64,000 bases of DNA, taken from contig NZ_CAXBGE010000011.1 in NCBI RefSeq assembly GCF_963975345.1, forward strand, positions 70,537-134,536, given 5' to 3'. The notes beneath the pieces were generated by a model. That model was not told where the DNA came from and did not search any database. It saw nothing but the letters and a program-made list of their open reading frames with translations. Below, piece by piece: positions 33,514 through 43,821 of this stretch; the first letter of the stretch is position 1, and each line of letters starts with the position of its first letter. Made by a program: the position numbers and the translations under genes. Origin of the DNA: Maricaulis sp963975345 (GTDB taxonomy: Bacteria > Pseudomonadota > Alphaproteobacteria > Caulobacterales > Maricaulaceae).

Positions 33514-34833
33514 TTAGCCCGCAGGATCGGGCGACATTGTCGCAGCGCGCTGACGGCCCAGCACATAGACCGGCAGCCCGACCAGCAACAGCACCACGCC
33601 CCACATCATCACGTTTAGTCCGGAGCCGTAGATGGCGAAAGCGGAATAAAGCGAGGCCAGGATGGCGATAATCGCCCAGGAGCGGGCCGAGGCCCAGGAG
33701 TGGCGCAGTTCGGCCAGCGCGCTGACGAAGAGCGGCGCCAGCATGGTCACCGTGCTCATCATCAACAGGAATTCGAACGTTTTGATCAGCCCGCCGGAGA
33801 AATTTGCCAGCAGCAGGGCGGAGGCCAGGACCAGCGAAACCAGCAGCGAAAAATGTGGCGCACCGCCGGCATTGCGTTTGGCGAAGGCCTTGGGAGCGAG
33901 CTTGTCGATGGCGACGGCCATCGGCAATTGTCCGGAGATGAAGATCAGCCCGTTGAGACAACCTGCTGTCGAGATCAGGGCACCGATGGCGATCGCTTTC
34001 GGGGCCCAGGGGCCCAGACCGCGCGCCGCGTCGGCGAAGGGCGAGGTCGAGTTGGCGAGGTCGGAGGCCGGCACCAACAGCATTACCGCGGCGGTGGAGG
34101 CGATATAGACGATGGCGACGGTGATGGTGCCGACCATGGTGGCGCGCGGAATCGTCTTTTGCGGGTCGCGCACATCGCCGGCCGGGATGGTGGCGCATTC
34201 GAGGCCGGAAAAGGCCCACATCGTCAATAGCGCCGTGGTGGCGAGTACCGAGATGAACGGCGCGCCCGACGGATTGAGTTCCGGCAGGTTCTCGACATGG
34301 CCGGCAACGGCACCGAAGGCGATAATCGCCAGGATTGGCAGGAGCTTGAGCACGGTCATCGCAAGTTGGACCAGGCTGGCTTCGCGAACCCCGCGCAGCG
34401 AGACCAGGCCGAGCAGCCAGATAAGGCCGAGCGCGACGCCGGCTTGGGCGATCGGTGCCCCGTCCAGCGCGGGGAAGAAGACGGCGAGATAGCCGACAAA
34501 GGCGATGGCGACGGTCGGGATGGCGATCCAATAGGAGGCCCAATAGCCCCAGATGACGAGAAAGCCGGGCAAATCACCAAAGGCTTCTCGTGCGTAGATG
34601 TAGGGCCCGCCCGAACGCGTCGTGCGCAAGGCGAGGCGGCTCATCACCAGCGCCAGCAGGATGGATCCTGCAGCCGTCAGAACCCAGCCGCTGAAGCCCA
34701 TAAGGCCATAGGGCGCCATGACCGAAGGCAGCAGGAATATCCCCGAGCCGATCATCACCCCGACCGTCAGCGACCAAGCGCCCCAAAAACCGATTGTACG
34801 CGGCGCTGACGCCTCATCCGTTGCGTTGTCCAT
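33514..34833 (-). CDS. APC-superfamily amino acid permease
   Basis: A 439-residue membrane protein with about 12 helices. The first helix has the unwound G-x-G motif in TVGVMIGSGIFLLPS, then RSGGPYIYAREAFG and WAFSGLECATIPAGDVRDPQKTIP, all typical of the APC (basic amino acid/polyamine antiporter) family. The ATG at 34833 is chosen because GGGGGAG lies 7 bp upstream, and the open extension to 34968 covers the end of the Rieske gene. Substrate unknown; linkage to the Rieske oxygenase (stop 4 bp away) suggests uptake of an amine or amino-acid-like substrate for it. Confidence 0.87.
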   Translation of the reverse strand: MDNATDEASAPRTIGFWGAWSLTVGVMIGSGIFLLPSVMAPYGLMGFSGWVLTAAGSILLALVMSRLALRTTRSGGPYIYAREAFGDLPGFLVIWGYWASYWIAIPTVAIAFVGYLAVFFPALDGAPIAQAGVALGLIWLLGLVSLRGVREASLVQLAMTVLKLLPILAIIAFGAVAGHVENLPELNPSGAPFISVLATTALLTMWAFSGLECATIPAGDVRDPQKTIPRATMVGTITVAIVYIASTAAVMLLVPASDLANSTSPFADAARGLGPWAPKAIAIGALISTAGCLNGLIFISGQLPMAVAIDKLAPKAFAKRNAGGAPHFSLLVSLVLASALLLANFSGGLIKTFEFLLMMSTVTMLAPLFVSALAELRHSWASARSWAIIAILASLYSAFAIYGSGLNVMMWGVVLLLVGLPVYVLGRQRAATMSPDPAG

Positions 34834-34837
34834 GCCC

Positions 34838-35923
34838 TTACTCCCCCGAAGCGCGGGCATAGGCCTCGCGCAGTAAATTCTGCCAATGCCAGACGCCCGC
34901 CTCCTGACTGGGTGACAAGCGCCCAGGCTGGTAGGCGCCGCTATCGAGCCCGTGCTGGACGCGTTCACATATCAGCCGGTCTTCTTCCTGGATCTCGTCG
35001 GAAAAGCGGTCATCGGCTGGCGCCATCGCTTCAAACCCCGGCGCGTAATAGAAATCGAATTCGACCCGGCAGCGCGACGGTCCATCCGGCACAACGCGAT
35101 TGCTCTGCATCCGGCCCGGCAGGATGTTGAGCATCGTGTTGGGATAGATGAAGAAATACAGCGCCTCGCCATCGGCATAGAGACCATCGGGATCACTCAC
35201 CGGCGCGCGCTGAAGTGACCAGAAATCCGCGAGCTCGGTCTTGTATTGTGGATAGCTGACGATGCCGCTCAGCCCGGGATGCACAAAGGGCAGATGATAG
35301 CCTTCGAGGAAATTGTCGACATAAGTCTTCCAGTTGGCGGCGACCGTGTAGCTGCGGCTATGGTGATGGCGCATGCCGACCGGATCATAGGGCGCAACCA
35401 GGGCATCGATCCCGGCCATGACGGTGGCGAAATCCGGACCGTCTGAGCCAGCGCGGGCGAATACCATGCCCTGCCACTGGCGCAGCTCGATCGGAGCCAG
35501 GCGGATGCCGGCGCGATCAAAGTCTTGCGCGTCCTGCATTTCCGGCGCGGTGCGCAATTGGCCGTCGAGGTCATAGGTCCAGCCGTGATAGGCGCAGCGT
35601 AGCCGCTTGGCGCCCTTGCCGTCGCACAGGGCCAGCGGTCCGGCGCGATGGCGGCAGACATTGACGAAGCCATTGAGCGCGCCGTTGCTGCCGCGCACGA
35701 CCAGCACCGGCACGCGGCCAATTTCCCGAACGACATGATCGCCCGGCTCGGCCACAGCGGAAGCGGGACACAATATCTGCCAGCCCGACTCAAGCACCTG
35801 CACCTGATCGACCGCCAGCCAGTCATGGCCGGCATAGAAGTCCGGGGAGAGCGCCGAGGCTTGCGCGAGCGGACGGGTCTGCAGTCTTGGATCGGTCGAT
35901 GTCCGGGAGATTCCGTCGCTCAT
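34838..35923 (-). CDS. Rieske-type ring-hydroxylating oxygenase alpha subunit
   Basis: A 361-residue protein. The N-terminal Rieske [2Fe-2S] domain binds iron through C-R-H and C-x-Y-H (FVNVCRHRAG and LRCAYHGWTYD). The catalytic SRPBCC domain has the mononuclear iron ligands in FLEGYHLPFVHPG and a likely Asp in QEEDRLI. Its size and sequence recall choline/carnitine/quaternary-amine monooxygenases rather than large aromatic dioxygenases; there is no beta subunit or reductase next to it, so electrons must come from elsewhere. It is probably co-transcribed with the APC permease, which starts 4 bp after its stop. Confidence 0.87.
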   Translation of the reverse strand: MSDGISRTSTDPRLQTRPLAQASALSPDFYAGHDWLAVDQVQVLESGWQILCPASAVAEPGDHVVREIGRVPVLVVRGSNGALNGFVNVCRHRAGPLALCDGKGAKRLRCAYHGWTYDLDGQLRTAPEMQDAQDFDRAGIRLAPIELRQWQGMVFARAGSDGPDFATVMAGIDALVAPYDPVGMRHHHSRSYTVAANWKTYVDNFLEGYHLPFVHPGLSGIVSYPQYKTELADFWSLQRAPVSDPDGLYADGEALYFFIYPNTMLNILPGRMQSNRVVPDGPSRCRVEFDFYYAPGFEAMAPADDRFSDEIQEEDRLICERVQHGLDSGAYQPGRLSPSQEAGVWHWQNLLREAYARASGE

Positions 35924-36032
35924 TGCAGGACGTTAGGGCTGGCAGTCGGTGGCCGCAAGGGATTTGACGATTGTCGGTTGGCGGAGGCTCGCCTAGGGTT
36001 CGCGCGTCGAGGAGGGTTGGAAGGGATACCGC

Positions 36033-36737
36033 ATGCGTCGCTCGAAATTCGCCCACACGGAACGCCATGGCATGGACCGGATTGGCTGGCTGCGCGCCGG
36101 TGTACTCGGTGCCAATGACGGCATCGTCTCCACCGCCAGCCTGATCGTCGGCGTTGCCGCGGCCAATACAGGGCCGGCGGAAATTCTCGTTGTCGGCACG
36201 GCCGGGCTCGTGGCCGGCGCGATGTCAATGGCGGCCGGCGAATATGTCTCGGTAAGCTCGCAATCGGACGCTGAACAGGCTGATCTCGCCCGTGAACGCA
36301 AGGAATTGGCCGAAGATCCCGCCGCCGAGCACGCCGAGTTGGCCGGGATATATGTCCAGCGCGGCTTGACGCCGGAACTCGCTGAGGCCGTGACGACGCA
36401 ATTAATGGCGAAAAATGCCTTGCAGGCCCATGCTCGCGATGAGCTGGCGATCTCCGAGCTGACGACTGCCAAGCCCATCCAGGCCGCACTGACCTCCGCG
36501 GCAACCTTTGCCGCCGGCGCAGCGTTGCCGGTGCTCACCGCCGTTCTGGCACCACAGACGTGGACCATACCGGCTACCGCCATTGCCTCGCTGATCTTCC
36601 TCGCCGGTCTCGGTGGCGTGAGCGCCCGGATTGGCGGCGCCGACATCGTGAAGGCCACCGTGCGCGTCACCTTCTGGGGTGCAGTCGCGATGGGCGTGAC
36701 GGCGGCGATCGGGACGGTGTTTGGCGTTGCGGCGTGA
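36033..36737 (+). CDS. VIT1/CCC1-family Fe2+/Mn2+ transporter
   Basis: A 234-residue membrane protein. It shows LRAGVLGANDGIVSTASLIVGVA and AGAMSMAAGEYVSVSSQSDAEQADL, the signature of the VIT1/CCC1 family, with five predicted helices. An E/A-rich cytoplasmic loop (RKELAEDPAAEHAELA) carries likely metal-binding acidic residues. Members move ferrous iron or manganese out of the cytoplasm. It is monocistronic and divergent from the Rieske/APC operon. Confidence 0.93.
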   Translation: MRRSKFAHTERHGMDRIGWLRAGVLGANDGIVSTASLIVGVAAANTGPAEILVVGTAGLVAGAMSMAAGEYVSVSSQSDAEQADLARERKELAEDPAAEHAELAGIYVQRGLTPELAEAVTTQLMAKNALQAHARDELAISELTTAKPIQAALTSAATFAAGAALPVLTAVLAPQTWTIPATAIASLIFLAGLGGVSARIGGADIVKATVRVTFWGAVAMGVTAAIGTVFGVAA

Positions 36738-36828
36738 GGGCGTCGAATCCTGACAACCACTCCCGCTGACACAGAAAATCCGGCGTCGCCTGGGCGTCGA
36801 CGATGAGAAGACCCCTTCAGTGGGCGGC

Positions 36829-39800
36829 CTATTCCGCCACCACCGACACATCCACGCCGGCCGCTTTCGCTTGGGCTTCCAGCTGGCGGGACATCCAGTT
36901 GGGGGTCTTGGTGAAGCGGCCCAGCGAGGCATAGACAATCGGCACCACGAAGAGGGTGAAGAGTGTCGCCACCAGCACACCGGTAAAGATCACGACGCCA
37001 ATGGTGATGCGGCTCTCCGCGCCCGGCCCGGTCGCGATGGCGAGCGGGAAGGCGCCGATGGCGGTCGACAGGCCGGTCATCAGGATCGGGCGGAAGCGCG
37101 TCGTTGCGGATTCCAGCGTTGCGGTCATCAGATCGCGGCCGTCTTCGCGCAATTGATTGGCGAATTCGACGATCAGAATGCCGTTCTTGGCTGCCAGCCC
37201 GATCAGGATCACCAGGCCGATCTGGGAATAGATATTGAGGCTGGATCCGACCAGTTCGAGGCCGAACAATCCGCCCGCCACGGCCAGCGGCACAGTCAGC
37301 ATGATCACCATCGGCTGGATCAGGCTTTCGAACTGGGCTGCCAGTACCAGGAAGACGATCAGCAGCGCCATGCCGAAGGCGAAGATCATCGCGGTGTTGG
37401 CGTCGAGGAATTCGCGTGCGCCGCCGAGATAACCCGTCGACAGACCCGGCGCTAATTCATTGGCCGCCCAATCGTCGAGCCAGGTCACGGCCGCACCGAG
37501 CGTATAATCATCGGCGAGGGTGGCCGAGATGGTTATCGCGCGCTGACGGTCGACGCGATTACGCGACGAGGCTTCGCCCACCTCGTGCACGCTGACCAGG
37601 TTTGAGAGCGGGATGAGTTGGCCACCGCGACCAGAAACATACAATGATTCCAGATCATTGACGCTGGAGCGATCTTCGCGGCGATTTTCCAGAATGACAT
37701 TATAGGCTTCGCCGCGATCAATGAATTGCCCGACCCGGCGCGAGCCGAGATGGGTCTGCAGCGTCTCGCCGATATCAGCGATCGAGACATCGAGTGCTGC
37801 GGCGCGTTCGCGGTCGATATCGACGACGAGGCGCGGGCTGTTGGGCTGGTAATTCTTGCGGGCGCGCACAAGGCTGGGATTACCCTCGGCGATGGCGGCC
37901 AGCAGGCGGTCGGCCTCGGCGTCGAGGGTCGCGTAGTCGGGGCCCTGCAGCACGAATTGGATATCGTCGCCGCCGCCACCGCCGCCCAGCGAGGAGCGCA
38001 TCGAGGCGAAGGCTTGCACGCCGGTAAGCTGACCCATGCGGCCATTGATCTCGTCGAGGATTTCGCCGCCAGGGCGGCGCTCTGACCAGTCAACCATCGT
38101 GCCGATAACAACACCGGAATTATAACCTGCTCCGCCCCAGCCCGGTGAAATCACCAGAACGCGGCGCAGTTCGCCGGTCTCGATATAATCCATCACCACG
38201 TTTTCAACCGCCGCTGCTTGGCTCGCCATATAATCGAAACTGGCCCCTTCCGGTCCGGAGAAAGCGCCGAAGAAGGAGCCGCGGTCTTCCGGTGGCGTCA
38301 GTTCCGAGGGCAGGCGGCCCAGCAACAGGCCCGAACCCGTCAGCGCCACCAGAATAACCGGCAGCACGAGCAGCGGAGCCTTCATCGCCAGTTCCAGGCT
38401 GGTGCGATAACTGTCGCGCAGCGCATTGACGGCGCCATTGACCCAGCGCGCCACGCCGCGGCTATCTTTGGTTGGACGCAGGAGTTTGGACGCCATCATC
38501 GGCGACAGGGTCAGCGCGACAAAGGCCGAAAGCACGACGGCCGCCGCGATGGTCAGCGCCAGCTCGGTGAAGATGCGGCCGATAAAGCCGGGCAGGAAAA
38601 CCAGCGGCACGAAGACGGCGACCAGCACGGCGGTGGTGGCGACGACGGCGAAGAAGACCTGGCGTCCACCGCGCAGCGCGGCCAGGGCCGGGCCTTCGCC
38701 GAGATCGATCCGGCGCTGGATATTCTCCAGCACGACGATGGAATCATCGACCACCAGCCCGATCGACAAGACCAGGCCAAGCAGGGTCAGAATATTAATC
38801 GAGAAGCCGGCGAAGGAGAGCACCGAGAAGACGCCGATCAGACAGACGGGCACCACGGCGGCCGGGATGATGGCGGCCCGGATACTGCCGAGGAAGAGAT
38901 AGATGATCAGCACGACCAGACCGGCGGCGACCGCTAGGGTGCGCCAGACTTCGATGATCGACTGCTCGATGAAGACCGTATCGTCGGACGCTTTGATCAA
39001 TTGCATGCCGTCGGGCAGCGTGTCGGCGAGGCGTTCGGCCTGTTCGGTGACGCGGCGGGCGACATCGACGGAATTGGCCTGGCTCTGGCGGACAAAGCCC
39101 AGTCCGATCATGTTCTGGCCATTGCCGCGGAACAGGGTGCGCGGCTCTTCCGCTTCCAGCACGACGTCGGCGATTTCGCCGAGGCGCACGACATGGCCCT
39201 CATTGGCGCCGGTGATCGGCAGGCGGGCAAAGCTCTCAGGGTCGGCAAACAGGCGTTCGACCCGCACCACGATATCGGTATCGGCGGTCTCGACCGAGCC
39301 GCCGGGCACTTCGACATTCTGGCTGCGCAGGGCGCTGTCGATATCGGCGACAGTGATGCCGCGCGCGGCCATCGCCTGCGGGTTGAGCCAGATGCGCATC
39401 GCATAGCGGCGCTGCCCGCCAATGCGGACATTGGCGACGCCATCAATGACGCTGAAACGGTCGACCATGACGCGGTCAGCATAGTCGGACAATTCCTCCG
39501 ACGTCATGCGATCGGACAGCAGGCTGTACCACATGAAGGGGCGGGCATCGCTGTCCTGCTTGCGGACTTCGATCTCCTCGACATCGGGTGGCAGCCGGTT
39601 GACGACGCGCGAAACCGCATCGCGGACATCATTCGCCGCGGCTTCGATATTGCGGCTGAGGGCGAAGGTGATCGAGATGCGCGCATTGCCGTCGCGCGAG
39701 GAGGAGGTGATGGTCTCGACCCCGTCAATGCCCGACAATTGGTCCTCGATTGGCTGGGTGACGCGGTTTTCCACCACTTCGGCATTGGCACCGGGATAGC

Positions 39801-39948
39801 TGGCCGAGACTGAAACGATTGGCTGGTCGACATCGGGCAACTCGCGCAGCGGCAGCGAGCGCAGGCCCAATATCCCGAACACCACGATCAGCGCGCTGGC
39901 GACGAAGGCGAGAACCGGGCGGCGAACCGCAATATCGGAAAGCGTCAT
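36829..39948 (-). CDS. RND-family multidrug efflux transporter (AcrB/MexB type)
   Basis: A 1039-residue inner-membrane pump with the normal 12-helix, two-porter-loop plan. Marks are the N-terminus SDIAVRRPVLAFV, the proton-relay Asp pair in TM4 (GLVVDDSIVVLEN), and the second-half repeat GLVILIGLAAKNGILIVEFANQLRE. Porter and docking loops are full length. It exports drugs or lipids with the adaptor encoded just upstream (4-bp overlap at 39945-39948). No outer-membrane TolC gene is in the cluster, so it must use one from elsewhere. Confidence 0.95.
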   Translation of the reverse strand: MTLSDIAVRRPVLAFVASALIVVFGILGLRSLPLRELPDVDQPIVSVSASYPGANAEVVENRVTQPIEDQLSGIDGVETITSSSRDGNARISITFALSRNIEAAANDVRDAVSRVVNRLPPDVEEIEVRKQDSDARPFMWYSLLSDRMTSEELSDYADRVMVDRFSVIDGVANVRIGGQRRYAMRIWLNPQAMAARGITVADIDSALRSQNVEVPGGSVETADTDIVVRVERLFADPESFARLPITGANEGHVVRLGEIADVVLEAEEPRTLFRGNGQNMIGLGFVRQSQANSVDVARRVTEQAERLADTLPDGMQLIKASDDTVFIEQSIIEVWRTLAVAAGLVVLIIYLFLGSIRAAIIPAAVVPVCLIGVFSVLSFAGFSINILTLLGLVLSIGLVVDDSIVVLENIQRRIDLGEGPALAALRGGRQVFFAVVATTAVLVAVFVPLVFLPGFIGRIFTELALTIAAAVVLSAFVALTLSPMMASKLLRPTKDSRGVARWVNGAVNALRDSYRTSLELAMKAPLLVLPVILVALTGSGLLLGRLPSELTPPEDRGSFFGAFSGPEGASFDYMASQAAAVENVVMDYIETGELRRVLVISPGWGGAGYNSGVVIGTMVDWSERRPGGEILDEINGRMGQLTGVQAFASMRSSLGGGGGGDDIQFVLQGPDYATLDAEADRLLAAIAEGNPSLVRARKNYQPNSPRLVVDIDRERAAALDVSIADIGETLQTHLGSRRVGQFIDRGEAYNVILENRREDRSSVNDLESLYVSGRGGQLIPLSNLVSVHEVGEASSRNRVDRQRAITISATLADDYTLGAAVTWLDDWAANELAPGLSTGYLGGAREFLDANTAMIFAFGMALLIVFLVLAAQFESLIQPMVIMLTVPLAVAGGLFGLELVGSSLNIYSQIGLVILIGLAAKNGILIVEFANQLREDGRDLMTATLESATTRFRPILMTGLSTAIGAFPLAIATGPGAESRITIGVVIFTGVLVATLFTLFVVPIVYASLGRFTKTPNWMSRQLEAQAKAAGVDVSVVAE

Positions 39949-41063
39949 GGCTGGGTCACCGCTGCCGGACTGTCGGGGCTGCCGCCTTGGCCGAAATCAC
40001 GTTGCGCTGTGACCGTCACCGGCACGCCCTCGCGCACCCGGTGCACACCCTCCGCGATCACGACTTCGCCGGGTTCCAACCCGGCTGTGACTTCGACGAC
40101 ATCGCCGGTGCGCAGGCCGAGCTCGACATTGCGCCGGTGCGCGGAGGTGACGCCATCCTGGGTCTCGAGCACATAGACAAAACTGTCGTCGAGATAGCGC
40201 GTGATCGCCGAGCCGGGCACAGCCGGGCTGCTGCGTTGATCGCGGCGAACTTCCACTACCATCAGCTGACCGGGCAGGATGCGCCCGTCAGTATTGTCGA
40301 TTTCAGCCCGGACGGTCACGGCGCGGGAGATCGGATCGACGCGGCTGTCGATCTGGGCAATCGTGCCGAGGAAAACATGATCGGGATAGGCATTGGTTGT
40401 CGCCTCAATCATCATACCGGCCCGGATATTGGCGAGGAAGCGTTCCGGGACGGTGAAATCAAGCCGGATGGCGCTGATATCGTCGAGCGTGGTGATCGGA
40501 TCGCCCGGGCGAATGAGTTGACCGAGACTAATTTCACGCAGTCCGACGACGCCGGCGAAGGGCGCGCGGACGACCTGGTCGGCCAGTTGTGCTTCAATCG
40601 AGGCGACACGTGCTTGGGCCCGTTCAAGCGCGGCCCGCGCCTCGTCCTGGCGTTGTTGCGGTGCGACGCCGCGCGAGATCAGATCATTGACCCGCTCCAG
40701 ATCCCGCTGCATCTCGCGCAGTGTCGTGCGCGCTTCGCTCAGGCCTGCGACCTGTTCGGCGTCATTCAGCTGGATCAGGATATCGCCCGCTTCGACTAGT
40801 TGGCCACTTTCGAAATTGATCCGCGAAATCGTGTCGGATACCCGCGCGGAGACGGTGATGCTCTCCTTTGATCGGGCTGTGCCCAGCGCTTCGACGATGT
40901 CGGCGAATTCAAATCTGGCCACCGTATAGGCCGCAACCGGCAGGGCCGAGGCGGGCCGCTGGCCCGTCTCCTGTCCGCTGCCGGCGAGAACGCGAAACGC
41001 GACGATCCCGGTCATGGCGGCAAAGACAATCAGGGCGACGATCAGAAAACTATAACGGCGCAT
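39945..41063 (-). CDS. RND efflux periplasmic adaptor (membrane fusion protein)
   Basis: A 372-residue protein. A signal anchor (about 5-28) is followed by a barrel-sandwich lipoyl domain (SARVSDTISRINFESGQLVEAGDILIQL), a helical hairpin (about 105-165), the second lipoyl half (APFAGVVGLREISLGQLIRPGDPI) and beta-barrel/MP domains. It links the RND pump to an outer-membrane channel. GGAG lies 8 bp before the ATG. It is the first gene of the adaptor-pump operon; the 244-bp gap upstream holds its promoter. Confidence 0.93.
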   Translation of the reverse strand: MRRYSFLIVALIVFAAMTGIVAFRVLAGSGQETGQRPASALPVAAYTVARFEFADIVEALGTARSKESITVSARVSDTISRINFESGQLVEAGDILIQLNDAEQVAGLSEARTTLREMQRDLERVNDLISRGVAPQQRQDEARAALERAQARVASIEAQLADQVVRAPFAGVVGLREISLGQLIRPGDPITTLDDISAIRLDFTVPERFLANIRAGMMIEATTNAYPDHVFLGTIAQIDSRVDPISRAVTVRAEIDNTDGRILPGQLMVVEVRRDQRSSPAVPGSAITRYLDDSFVYVLETQDGVTSAHRRNVELGLRTGDVVEVTAGLEPGEVVIAEGVHRVREGVPVTVTAQRDFGQGGSPDSPAAVTQP

Positions 41064-41307
41064 CAGGAACTCCGGAACGCAAGATTTCGTGCCTGCTTCC
41101 TAAAAGCTGAATACCGGGCTGGCAACGCTTGTTGACGCTAGGCCGGGCCGGTTGCGGTGTGGTTAGCTGAACCCTGTCTGGAGAAAGGAAGCTGAACACA
41201 GCTTCGTTATCGTACACCTGTCGCGGTCGAGCACGAGGACCGGCGCGGCCGCTCCCGACGCAGCGCCTCGCTTCTCGCTCATTGTCGGGAGCCATGAAGC
41301 TGCGCCC

Positions 41308-43821
41308 TCAGGCGATCTGCGCATCGTCTGACAACAGGGCTCCAGGCTCGATTCCCCGCTTTTCGGCACTCGCACGCACGGCGTCGCGCAGGGCCTTGCT
41401 GCCGCCGAGCAGACGCCGAAAACGTTCCTCGTCGAGCGCCAGCAGCATGGAGGGCGCAATCGCCCGGACTTCGGCGCGCCGCGGTTTCTGCATCAGGATC
41501 GCCATCTGCCCGAACATCTCGCCGCCGCCCAACCGCCAGCTCTGACCGGCATTCTGGATTTCGACCGCACCGGAGGCGATGAAGAACACGCTTTTCACCA
41601 CACTTGTCTTGCGGATGATGACGTCGCCGGCATTGACATAGCGCGTCCGCAGCGCGCGGCCGAGACGTTTCAGTGCGGCATCGTCGAGGTCCGCGAACAG
41701 CGGAAACTGGCGCACCAGCTCGACCCGTTGGAGGGCGATGAGCAGGCGTGGGCGCCGCTCCGCAGCCGCCCGCCGCTCACCAAGCGACTTCATCAAGGCC
41801 GTAAAAACCTCGGCACCGATCAACCCGTCTTCGAGCATCGTGGCGTATTCCCTTTCCTCCAGCCGCAGCGTCGTGCGGCGGATAAAGCGGCGTTCCAGCT
41901 CATCGGCATAACCGGGATATTGCAAGCGCAGCCCCTCCAGCGCCGTTTCCACAGCCTCGATGCGCCGCGTGAGCAGGTCGTGCAGCAGCTCGGCCACTCG
42001 CCGCCCGTGGATCCGCCGGATGCGTCCGTGGATGAAGGCGTTGAGGTCGCGCAGGATCAGGCGCTGGGACAACAGAAGCTCGAAGCGGTCCGCGGTCATG
42101 CGCGCCAACGGCCCCGACAGGCCCAGCGAGCTGTGCAGCAGAACCGCCGCCCGGAACGCGCGGCCATAGGCGACGCTGCGACGCGCCGCGCGCTGGTATC
42201 CACGCCGTCCCTGCGACTGCGCGCCCTCGATCAACCGGTCGGCATTGGACATCACCAATTCGGCCATCCGGGCCGAGATCGTCCGCTCGCGCACCCGGGC
42301 GAGAATGGTGTCCCGCTCATGGCCGGCCAGCGCGAGCAGTCCCAGCGTGACGCGGTCGCGCTCGAGGATGTCGGTGCTCTCCTCGGCCCGCTTGACCGCC
42401 TTGTCGAGCCGCTTGCCGAAGCGCTTGGCTTCGGAACGGACGATGTCGTGGCTGAGCTCGTAATTCTCGCTGGTGCGCGCCACATCCTCGCGCACGGTCT
42501 GCAGCGCGACGGCGACGACCTGCCGTGACAGCGCCTGGTCCATCGGCGAAAGCCGGTCGAGCCCGAGCCAGCCGATCACCGCTCTCAGCGTGCCGCCTTG
42601 CACGATCAGGGTGAACAGGGTGAAGCCGGTCGCGAGAATGCCGACGAGGCGCTTGGTCTCGTCGGGAACATTGACGTTCTCGGTCACGGCCAGCGCCAGG
42701 GCCAGCGTGACCGCGCCGCGCAGGCCGCCCCAAAGGATTGCAACGCGATAGGGTGGCTCGACGGCCGGCGAGGCCCGCACGGCGCTCAGCAGCGGCAAGA
42801 GCACGAACAGGATTACCACACGTGCCGCAATCGCCGCCAGGATAACCACGCCGATCAGGATAAAATCGCCGGCGCGCACCTCTTCGAGAATCCGTGGGAT
42901 CAACAGCGCGGCGAGGATGAAGATCAACGCCATCGCCCAATGGGCGAGCACGTCCCAGACTTCGCGCAAATTGGCCCAGGCTTGCGGCGGCAATTGTCCC
43001 GGCCCGGTCAGGTTCAGCGTCAGCCCGGCGACGACGACCGCGATGACACCCGAAGCGCCAATGCTTTGTTCCGCGCCGATATAGGCGAGATAGGGCAGGG
43101 CGACCGAGATCGAGATCAGCGCCAGTTCATGGGCAGCGAAGCGCGCCATGATCCAGACCGCGATGCGCGCCGCGACCCAGCCCGTCAGCACACCGCCCAG
43201 GATCAGCAAAGGGAAACGTCCCAGCGCATCGAGCAGGCTGGGCTCTGATCCGCCCAACATGACATAACCCATGAACAGGCCGAACAGGGCGATCGCGGCG
43301 GCATCATTGAGCAGGCTTTCGCCCTCAATGATGCGCGCCAGCCTTTGTGGGGCCGAGATTGAGCGGAAGATCGATACCACCGCTGACGGATCGGTCGTCG
43401 AGACGATGGCGCCAATCAGCAGACAGGCCGCCAACGGCAGCGTGCTGGCCCATGACAAGGCGTAGCCGACGCTCAGCGTGGCGACCACGACCGCCACGAC
43501 CGCGAGCACCAGGATCGGCACCCAATCGTCGAGCATGCGGCGCAAATTCATCCCCAGGGTCGCCTGGAAGAGCAGCGTCGGCAGGAAAACATAGAGAAAG
43601 ACATTCGAGCGGATCGGCAGGCCCAGGATCGCCTCGGCTACCGGGTTGAGCGCATCGGTCAGCTCGGTGTGCAGGAAAAACAGCGCGCCCGAGCCGATCA
43701 GCAGGCCCAGCATGGCGAGGATCACTGTGTAGGGCAGACGCAGCCGCGCAGCGAGCGGCTCCGCCGCGCCGATGACGAGGAAGAGCGATGCAATGACCGT
43801 CGTGATCAGAACGATATCCAT
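41308..43821 (-). CDS. Na+/H+ antiporter (NhaP/SOS1-like) with cyclic-nucleotide-binding-like C-terminus
   Basis: An 837-residue CPA1 protein. The membrane half (1-430) has LGLLIGSG, TDPSAVVSIF (ion-binding Asp region), EGESLLNDAAAIALF and WGGLRGAVTLALAL. A helical cytoplasmic region follows, then a cNMP-fold at about 690-815 (PLFADLDDAALKRL, AGDVIIRK, RRAEVRAI). The canonical cNMP contact F-G-E is F-G-Q here. The plan resembles plant SOS1. The ATG at 43821 (MDIVLITT) is chosen. It likely exports Na+ under salt or pH stress. No operon partner. Confidence 0.9.
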   Translation of the reverse strand: MDIVLITTVIASLFLVIGAAEPLAARLRLPYTVILAMLGLLIGSGALFFLHTELTDALNPVAEAILGLPIRSNVFLYVFLPTLLFQATLGMNLRRMLDDWVPILVLAVVAVVVATLSVGYALSWASTLPLAACLLIGAIVSTTDPSAVVSIFRSISAPQRLARIIEGESLLNDAAAIALFGLFMGYVMLGGSEPSLLDALGRFPLLILGGVLTGWVAARIAVWIMARFAAHELALISISVALPYLAYIGAEQSIGASGVIAVVVAGLTLNLTGPGQLPPQAWANLREVWDVLAHWAMALIFILAALLIPRILEEVRAGDFILIGVVILAAIAARVVILFVLLPLLSAVRASPAVEPPYRVAILWGGLRGAVTLALALAVTENVNVPDETKRLVGILATGFTLFTLIVQGGTLRAVIGWLGLDRLSPMDQALSRQVVAVALQTVREDVARTSENYELSHDIVRSEAKRFGKRLDKAVKRAEESTDILERDRVTLGLLALAGHERDTILARVRERTISARMAELVMSNADRLIEGAQSQGRRGYQRAARRSVAYGRAFRAAVLLHSSLGLSGPLARMTADRFELLLSQRLILRDLNAFIHGRIRRIHGRRVAELLHDLLTRRIEAVETALEGLRLQYPGYADELERRFIRRTTLRLEEREYATMLEDGLIGAEVFTALMKSLGERRAAAERRPRLLIALQRVELVRQFPLFADLDDAALKRLGRALRTRYVNAGDVIIRKTSVVKSVFFIASGAVEIQNAGQSWRLGGGEMFGQMAILMQKPRRAEVRAIAPSMLLALDEERFRRLLGGSKALRDAVRASAEKRGIEPGALLSDDAQIA

